This document shows positions 6,939 through 11,870 of a stretch of 11,870 nucleotides of DNA, piece after piece. Numbering within the stretch: the stretch's first letter is position 1; every line of letters begins with the position of its first letter. Source of the stretch: JAYQPQ01 sp038145405 (GTDB taxonomy: Bacteria; Pseudomonadota; Gammaproteobacteria; Pseudomonadales; GM7GCV1); NCBI GenBank assembly GCA_038145405.1, contig JAYQPQ010000055.1:1-11870 (forward strand), given 5' to 3'. A program made the position numbers and the translations under genes. A model generated the notes under the pieces. The model did not search any database, was not told the DNA's origin, and worked only from the letters and a program-made list of their open reading frames with translations.

Positions 6939-7646
6939 TCAGACGCCGGTTACCCGCACTGCTGCCTGGGGCGAGCGGATGCAATAGCCCAGGTATTCAT
7001 ACTGCAGGCCCGAGGCGGCCACATATTCCTGGAAAGCCTTGAACTCGTGCTGCTGCCAGTTGGGGTAGTTGAAGTACTCGTCGAACAGAATGACCGAGCC
7101 CACCTGCAGGCGTGCGCCGAGCTGGTCAAAGATGCATTTGGTCGAGGAATAGATGTCGCAATCCACATGCAGGAAAGCGATCTTGCCCGGGTGCTGCGCC
7201 GCGAAGGGCGGAACGGTGGCGTCGAACCAGCCCTGGTGCAGGGTAACTGAAGGCGGTACCGGTGGCAGTTTGCCGCGCCGGCTGAACTTGCCCTGCAGGC
7301 TGCTGGTGCCGGCCCAGTCTTCCGGCAAGCCCTCGAAGGAGTCGAAGCCGTGGATGGGCTGGCCGGGCTTCAGGCGGGCAGTCTCGCGAATGCTCTCGCC
7401 CTCGGCCACGCCAAACTCCAGAAACAAGCCCTCGGCCTCGATCTTGGACAGGGCATATTTCAGTAGCCCGAAGCGGTGCTCAAAATGCATGCAATGCCGC
7501 ATATTGCTCAGCACGTAATCCAGGGTCTCAGCGGTGGCGTGCCGCTGCAACCCAAGCAGCAGGTCGCGCGCGTACAGGCGATGCACAAATTGGCGATAGA
7601 AGCGCTTTTTCCAGCTGGATTCGCGGCTTTTTTTGAACAGGGACAA
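6939..7646 (-). CDS. Class I SAM-dependent methyltransferase, TylF/MycF-like
   Basis: This 235-aa protein resembles the TylF/MycF-type (macrocin O-methyltransferase-like) class I methyltransferases. The SAM-binding motif is LEFGVAEGES (76-85), followed by IHGFDSFEGLPEDW (98-111). A metal- and substrate-site region HVDCDIYSST (160-169) and VILFDEYFN (185-193) supply acidic residues that bind a divalent cation in this family. A basic N-terminus (KKSRESSWKKRFYRQF) precedes the domain; no signal or membrane segment is seen. It starts with TTG, supported by AGGAG six bases upstream, and no in-frame ATG with comparable support is found. Its substrate is unknown; relatives methylate sugars or small hydroxylated compounds. 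It precedes xdhC by about 41 bases on the same strand and may head that operon, although no functional link to molybdenum enzymes is established. Confidence 0.87.
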   Translation of the reverse strand: MSLFKKSRESSWKKRFYRQFVHRLYARDLLLGLQRHATAETLDYVLSNMRHCMHFEHRFGLLKYALSKIEAEGLFLEFGVAEGESIRETARLKPGQPIHGFDSFEGLPEDWAGTSSLQGKFSRRGKLPPVPPSVTLHQGWFDATVPPFAAQHPGKIAFLHVDCDIYSSTKCIFDQLGARLQVGSVILFDEYFNYPNWQQHEFKAFQEYVAASGLQYEYLGYCIRSPQAAVRVTGV

Positions 7647-7652
7647 GGTTAA

Positions 7653-7657
7653 CTCCT
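7653..7657 (-). promoter_or_regulatory. Strong Shine-Dalgarno deciding a TTG start
   Basis: AGGAG on the minus strand is followed after six bases (TTAACC) by the TTG at 7646. The spacing is ideal and justifies the rare start codon of the methyltransferase. Confidence 0.75.
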
Positions 7658-7853
7658 GGCTCTAAGTGGTGCGACCGGGCGGCTAGGGCATGGTCGCAAT
7701 CGGAGTCTCAGGTTAGCCCAGCCGTGCGCCCTCGGCAATCGGGGTTTTGGCCCGATTTCACTGGCGTTGAGCTTAACGAGGGATTAACCTTTCTTTACCC
7801 CTGCTTTGTTACTATGCAATGACCTTAGGTAGCCTTTTCGGTCCAAGATCACT
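7658..7853. other. Divergent intergenic region, methyltransferase / yejA
   Basis: About 200 bases separate two divergently read genes, so both operon promoters should be here. On the minus strand a weak pair, TTGCCG (7738-7733) and TAACCT (7715-7710) with 17-base spacing, could serve the methyltransferase. On the plus strand an extended -10 candidate lies at 7807-7815. An inverted repeat, AATCGGG/CCCGATT at 7737-7757, and two copies of GCAATCGG (7696-7703 and 7735-7742) are present. No small gene or RNA is evident. Confidence 0.6.
7807..7815 (+). promoter_or_regulatory. Extended -10 promoter candidate for the yej operon
   Basis: TGT followed by TACTAT matches the extended -10 pattern TGn plus a hexamer with four of six consensus bases, including T, A and the final T. 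No good -35 box sits 17 bases upstream, as extended -10 promoters allow. The predicted start near 7822 would leave a leader of about 30 bases before the ATG at 7854. Confidence 0.4.
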
Positions 7854-9713
7854 ATGAAATTAAAGCACCTAGTGCCCCGAGTTTTCCTGGCATTGGCGAT
7901 CTGCTGGTCCGGCGCTGCTTTGGCACAAAATGCCGAGGTGGGCAGTCGCATTTCTCATGGCCTGTCGCTCTTTGGCGATCTCAAGTACCCAGCGGATTTC
8001 TCTCACTTTGACTACGTGAACCCAGAAGCGCCCAAGGGCGGTACATTGCGACTTTCCGCAATTGGAACCTACGATTCCTTTAATCCCTTTATTACCCAAG
8101 GCACGCCGGCTCTAGGATCGCCCTTGCTATACGAGCCACTGCTGACTGATGCTTTGGATGAGCCTTTTTCCATGTATGGACAACTGGCGGAATCTGTCGA
8201 AGTAGCTGACGATTTTTCTTGGTCCATTTATACGCTGCGGGAAGGCGCACACTTTCACGACGGCGTGCCGATCACGGCGGAAGATATTGTATTTTCCCTC
8301 GACATCCTCAAGGAAAAAGGCTTACCGCTATACCGCTTTTATTATCAAAATATTGTCAGCGCTGAGGCACTCGACGACCGGCGCGTCCGCTTTAACTACG
8401 ATCAGGCCGGCAACCGTGAGTTACCCTTGATTACCGGACAAATGGTCGTGGCACTTCCCAAACACTATTGGGAGGGCGTTGATGCTAACGGTAACCCCCG
8501 CGATTTCTCCCGATCGTCGCTGGAACGCCCAGTTGGCAGCGGTCCGTACCGCATCGGCCGCTACGAACCCGGCCGCTACGTAGAATATGTGCGCGACGAA
8601 AACTACTGGGGCAAGGACATCCCCGTCATGGTGGGCCAGCACAATTTTGATGTCCTGCGTTATGACTATTACCGCGATGATGAAGTCGCTTTACAAGCCT
8701 TTTTTGCCGATGAGTACGATTTGCGTACTGAATTTTCGGCCCGCAACTGGGCGACAGCCTATGATCGCCCAGCGGTTCGCGATGGCTCTATTATCAAGGA
8801 AATCATTCCGGCAATCCTGCCAGTCCAGGCGCAGTTTTTTGCACCCAATCTGCGATTGGAAAAATTTTCTGATCGCCGCGTGCGCCAGGCGTTGGAGCTG
8901 GCATTCAATTTTGAGTGGATGAATGCGAATCTTTTCTACGGCCAATATGAACGTGTAACGAATTTCTGGAACGATTCGCCGCTTGCTTCATCCGGTCTAC
9001 CAACGGGGCAGGAGCTGGAAATTCTGGAGCCGTATCGCGATCAGTTACCCCCTGAGGTTTTCACTGCGGAATTCCGCCCCTCGGTAAGCGACGGCACGGA
9101 GACCAATCGCAACAATCTGTTCCGAGCCCTGCAGCTGATGCAGGAGGCAGGCTGGCAGCTGCGAAACGGCGCACTGGTTAATTCAGCCAGCGAGCCTTTC
9201 ACCATCGAATTCCTCACGGCCAACCCCACATTTGAGCGCGTCATCCAACCCTATATTAGGGATCTGGAGCGCCTGGGGATACGCGGCACGATGCGGCTGG
9301 TGGATCCCACCCAGTATGTTGAGCGAGTGCAGGATGGCGACTTCGACATCATCACCAATGCTGTGAGTTTCACGCTGTCGCCGGGCAACGAGCAGCGCGA
9401 ATACTGGGGCAGCGAGGCGGCCGATCAGCCGGGCAGTCGTAACCTGAGTGGCGTCAAGAATCCGGTCGTGGACGCGCTGATCGAGCAGATTGTCTTTGCG
9501 CCAGATCGCGAAACTCTGGTTAACCTCACCAAGGCGCTGGATCGGGTTCTGCTCTGGAATCATTACGTCATCCTGCAATGGACCGCTCCCGTCCGCTTTG
9601 CCTACTGGGATCGCTTTCACCACATGGAAGAGTTGCCTGCTTACCATCCTGGCGCGGGCGGTTATTCCGCTATCCCGCAGCTCTGGTGGTTCAAGGCGGC
9701 TGAGCAGCAGTAG
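7854..9713 (+). CDS. yejA: YejA/NppA-like peptide ABC transporter substrate-binding protein, first copy
   Basis: This 619-aa periplasmic binding protein belongs to family 5 (oligopeptide/dipeptide type), YejA branch. It would capture peptides or peptide-like compounds for the YejB-containing permease encoded downstream. A Sec signal peptide (KLKHLVPRVFLALAICW, then GAALA) is probably cleaved after Ala24. The mature start HGLSLFGDLKYPADF (35-49) is the YejA-type opening. Further landmarks are FHDGVPITAEDIVFSLDIL, the family-5 signature-like GSGPYRI, the repeated RVRQALELAFNFEW, and the C-terminal YWDRFHHM. The length is normal for YejA. The next gene begins at the base after its stop. Pseudomonas NppA1/NppA2, which serve import of peptidyl-nucleoside antibiotics, show the same tandem arrangement. 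No strong Shine-Dalgarno precedes the ATG; only a weak AAGA is seen. Confidence 0.93.
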   Translation: MKLKHLVPRVFLALAICWSGAALAQNAEVGSRISHGLSLFGDLKYPADFSHFDYVNPEAPKGGTLRLSAIGTYDSFNPFITQGTPALGSPLLYEPLLTDALDEPFSMYGQLAESVEVADDFSWSIYTLREGAHFHDGVPITAEDIVFSLDILKEKGLPLYRFYYQNIVSAEALDDRRVRFNYDQAGNRELPLITGQMVVALPKHYWEGVDANGNPRDFSRSSLERPVGSGPYRIGRYEPGRYVEYVRDENYWGKDIPVMVGQHNFDVLRYDYYRDDEVALQAFFADEYDLRTEFSARNWATAYDRPAVRDGSIIKEIIPAILPVQAQFFAPNLRLEKFSDRRVRQALELAFNFEWMNANLFYGQYERVTNFWNDSPLASSGLPTGQELEILEPYRDQLPPEVFTAEFRPSVSDGTETNRNNLFRALQLMQEAGWQLRNGALVNSASEPFTIEFLTANPTFERVIQPYIRDLERLGIRGTMRLVDPTQYVERVQDGDFDIITNAVSFTLSPGNEQREYWGSEAADQPGSRNLSGVKNPVVDALIEQIVFAPDRETLVNLTKALDRVLLWNHYVILQWTAPVRFAYWDRFHHMEELPAYHPGAGGYSAIPQLWWFKAAEQQ

Positions 9714-11552
9714 ATGAAAGCCTCGCTGCGCAGTCTGGCACTCAGCCTGGTATTCGTTTTAACCGGAAATTCGCTGGCGCAGGATCAGCAGACTACGGTA
9801 GCGCACGGATTGTCTTCTTTTGGCGAACTCAAGTACCCGGCGGACTTTACTCACTTCGCCTATGTCAATCCCGATGCACCCAAAGGTGGCGAACTCTCCC
9901 ATACCGGTTACGCTAACGCTGAGACCTTCGATACCTTCAACGGCTACATCCTCAAAGGAACGCCACCGGAGGGGCTGGTAGTCACCTCCAGCGACCCCAT
10001 TGGACTGTATTTCGATTCGCTGATGGTAAGCGCTGCAGATGAGCCCGGGTCAGTCTATGGTTTAGTCGCCTATGAAGCCGAGTATCCGCCGGATCGCTCC
10101 TGGGTGATTTTCCGCATGCGGCCCGAGGCGCGCTTCCACGATGGATCCCCGCTCACGGCGGAGGACGTAAAGTTTTCGCTGGATATTCTGAAGGCCGAAG
10201 GCGATCCGCGAGCGGTGGTGCCGCTGATGGATGTTGATCGAGTCGAGGTGCTGGGAAGTAACGAAGTGAAAGTCGTATTCAAGCAAGGCGTTGCCACTCG
10301 CGACTTGCCCATGCTGGTTTCGACCTTTCCGATTTTCTCCAAGGCTTACTATTCCCAGCATGATTTTACCCAATCGAGTTTGGATAAACCCCTGGCCAGT
10401 GGTCCCTACCGTATCGGCGATTACCGCGTTGGTTCCTGGATTGAGTACGAGAGAGTGGAAGATTACTGGGCCAAGGATCTGCCGGTAAATAGGGGGCGCT
10501 GGAATTTTGATGTGATTCGCTACGAGTTTTATCGCGACATTACGGTGCAACTCGAGGCATTTAAGGCGGGAGAATTTCTGCTAAATGTGGAGTCGAGTTC
10601 GCGCACCTGGGCTCAGGACTACAATTTTCCCGCTGTGCGGGATGGACGCGTAATCAAGCGCGAAATCCCGGATCTTGGGCCTATGTCTGCCCAGGGCTTC
10701 TATCTCAACACGCGCCGCTCAGAGTTCGCCGATGTGCGGGTGCGGCAGGCTCTGGATTTAGCCTTTGATTTTGAATGGCTTTCAAAGAATCTTTTCTACG
10801 GTCAATACACGCGAACGGTCAGTTACTTTCCCGGCACCGAGATGGAAGCCGTTGGCCGACCTACGCCTGAAGAGCTTGAGTTGCTTGAGCCCTATCGCGA
10901 CCAATTGCCTGCCGAAGTTTTTGGCGAGGTCTATGTGCCGCCAGTGAGCGACGCCTCGGGCAATATTCGCGATCGGCTGAGGCAAGCGCTGGGACTTTTA
11001 CAACAGGCGGGTTGGACCATTGTTGATGGGCGTCTCGTGAATGCAGAAGGCGAGCCATTCGAGTTGGAGTTCTACGACTTTTCCGATTCCTTTTTTCGCG
11101 TGACAGGACCCTATTTTCAGAATTTGAAATTGCTGGGAATTGAAGCAACCAATCGTCTGGTCGATGCCTCTCAGTACGAGAGTCTGGTGCAGGAATTTGA
11201 TTTTGACATCATGACAGCGAATCTTCCGACCTCGTCGACACCGGGGCATGAACTGCGCGATCGTTTCGGCTCGGCTTACGCAAATTCCTCGGGCGGCTGG
11301 AACTTCCCTGGCGTAAATGATCCGGTAGTCGATGCGCTGGTAGAGAAAGTCATCGCTGCCCAAAGCCGTGAAGAGCTGGATACCGCCGGCCGTGCATTGG
11401 ATCGCCTACTGCGAGCTGGCCACTACTGGGTATCCCATTGGCATGTGGCTGCCTACCGCACTGCCTATTGGGACGAGTTCGGCTACCCCGACATCACTCC
11501 GATTTACCAACGCGGTGTGCTCGACACCTGGTGGTCAAAATCAGCCGAATAG
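9714..11552 (+). CDS. yejA: YejA/NppA-like peptide ABC transporter substrate-binding protein, second copy
   Basis: This 612-aa protein is a paralogue of the preceding one. It has its own Sec signal (KASLRSLALSLVFVL, cleavage probably after Ala22, SLA/Q), so it is a separate periplasmic protein rather than the tail of a fusion. Over the 29-residue block from His31 it matches copy one at 24 positions, and it shares DGSPLTAEDVKFSLDIL, SGPYRIGDY, RVRQALDLAFDFEW, NLFYGQY and LEPYRDQLP. Elsewhere the two have diverged, for example near residues 50-100, where this copy has an insertion around KGTPPEGLVVTSSDP. The start ATG directly abuts the TAG of copy one with no spacer and no independent strong Shine-Dalgarno, so translation is probably coupled by reinitiation. 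yejB follows after 10 bases. The two copies may give one permease two substrate ranges. Confidence 0.93.
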   Translation: MKASLRSLALSLVFVLTGNSLAQDQQTTVAHGLSSFGELKYPADFTHFAYVNPDAPKGGELSHTGYANAETFDTFNGYILKGTPPEGLVVTSSDPIGLYFDSLMVSAADEPGSVYGLVAYEAEYPPDRSWVIFRMRPEARFHDGSPLTAEDVKFSLDILKAEGDPRAVVPLMDVDRVEVLGSNEVKVVFKQGVATRDLPMLVSTFPIFSKAYYSQHDFTQSSLDKPLASGPYRIGDYRVGSWIEYERVEDYWAKDLPVNRGRWNFDVIRYEFYRDITVQLEAFKAGEFLLNVESSSRTWAQDYNFPAVRDGRVIKREIPDLGPMSAQGFYLNTRRSEFADVRVRQALDLAFDFEWLSKNLFYGQYTRTVSYFPGTEMEAVGRPTPEELELLEPYRDQLPAEVFGEVYVPPVSDASGNIRDRLRQALGLLQQAGWTIVDGRLVNAEGEPFELEFYDFSDSFFRVTGPYFQNLKLLGIEATNRLVDASQYESLVQEFDFDIMTANLPTSSTPGHELRDRFGSAYANSSGGWNFPGVNDPVVDALVEKVIAAQSREELDTAGRALDRLLRAGHYWVSHWHVAAYRTAYWDEFGYPDITPIYQRGVLDTWWSKSAE

Positions 11553-11562
11553 CCCACAGTAA

Positions 11563-11870
11563 ATGACAGCCTATATTCTCCGTCGCCTGCTACTGATGAT
11601 CCCGACTCTGTTCGGGATCATGTTGGTCAGCTTTGTCGTGGTGCAGTTTGCGCCGGGTGGGCCGGTCGAGCAGATGATCGCCCAGATCAACGGTATCAGC
11701 GCCAACGCTACATCGCGCATCTCCAGTTCGGGTGGCGAAATCGGCGGCGGTTCACGGGTCGCCACCGGCGGTGGAGAAACCAGTAGATATCGCGGTTCGC
11801 GCGGGCTCGACCCGGAGTTTATCGCCGAGCTCGAAGCTCAGTTCGGCTTCGACAAGCCGGCGCACGCGCG
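11563..11870 (+). CDS. yejB: YejB-like ABC transporter permease (3' end outside window)
   Basis: Only the first 102 codons are present. The protein opens with a transmembrane helix (YILRRLLLMIPTLFGIMLVS...FVVVQFAPGGP, about residues 4-34), typical of DppB/OppB/YejB permeases. A Gly/Ser-rich periplasmic stretch (about 46-75, with SSSGGEIGGGS and YRGSRGLDPEFI) follows and is characteristic of YejB rather than DppB. It ends with AQFGFDKPAHAR, where the E. coli protein has a very similar GFDKP segment. It starts 10 bases after the second binding-protein gene and is clearly part of the same operon; the second permease (yejE) and ATPase (yejF) would be expected beyond the window. Confidence 0.93.
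   Translation, partial: MTAYILRRLLLMIPTLFGIMLVSFVVVQFAPGGPVEQMIAQINGISANATSRISSSGGEIGGGSRVATGGGETSRYRGSRGLDPEFIAELEAQFGFDKPAHA

Noticed and set aside
8200..8450. Slightly AT-richer stretch in the first yejA copy as a sign of transfer
   Set aside because: A counted 60-base line was still about 52% GC, and the gene sits in a conserved operon context, so variation within the gene is the simpler explanation.
1..11870. CRISPR, tRNA, prophage, toxin-antitoxin or defence system
   Set aside because: No spaced direct repeats, cloverleaf-like segments, integrase/transposase motifs or small paired toxin-like genes were found; nearly all sequence is accounted for by housekeeping, transport and molybdenum-enzyme genes.

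Overview
The window (about 55-60% GC by eye) reads as ordinary, densely packed chromosome of a gammaproteobacterium. The best indicators are an RlmD-type 23S rRNA methyltransferase of E. coli length with its [4Fe-4S] cysteines, and a Yej/Npp-type ABC transporter with two tandem binding proteins in front of YejB, the arrangement known from Pseudomonas nppA1A2BC. The genus cannot be fixed from this sequence. I see no tRNA, rRNA, CRISPR array, insertion sequence, integrase or phage gene.

Layout. Bases 2-1084 (+) hold the 3' part of an unusual two-domain hydrolase: the end of one alpha/beta-hydrolase domain fused to a complete esterase-D-like domain. A hairpin terminator follows, then rlmD (1167-2456, +). 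rlmD converges on a minus-strand cluster with its stop codon overlapping that of the cluster's last gene. In transcription order, from right to left, the cluster is a TylF/MycF-like SAM methyltransferase (7646-6939), xdhC (about 6897-5848), a mocA-like nucleotidyltransferase (5851-5276), a [2Fe-2S] subunit (5181-4705) and a Tat-exported molybdopterin subunit (4708-2453). To the right, reading away on the plus strand, are two YejA-like peptide-binding proteins (7854-9713 and 9714-11552) and the start of yejB (11563 to the window edge).

How the genes work together. The xdhC-mocA-small-large block is a self-contained molybdenum hydroxylase unit of the isoquinoline 1-oxidoreductase/aldehyde oxidoreductase type. 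MocA would make the cytosine dinucleotide form of the cofactor. XdhC would bind, protect and insert the sulfurated cofactor. The small subunit carries two [2Fe-2S] clusters, and the large subunit carries the Mo site and a twin-arginine signal for export of the folded complex. Translational coupling (ATGA overlaps) joins xdhC to mocA and the small to the large subunit. Between the two pairs lies a good sigma70-type promoter with a 20-bp dyad over its -10 box, so the structural genes are probably regulated separately from the maturation genes. The right-hand operon is a peptide/peptide-like antibiotic importer whose two binding proteins are fused back to back with no spacer.

Nothing here is a clearly undescribed system. 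The points most worth a second look are the operator-like dyad, the double-hydrolase fusion, the two diverged binding proteins and the placement of the methyltransferase directly ahead of xdhC.
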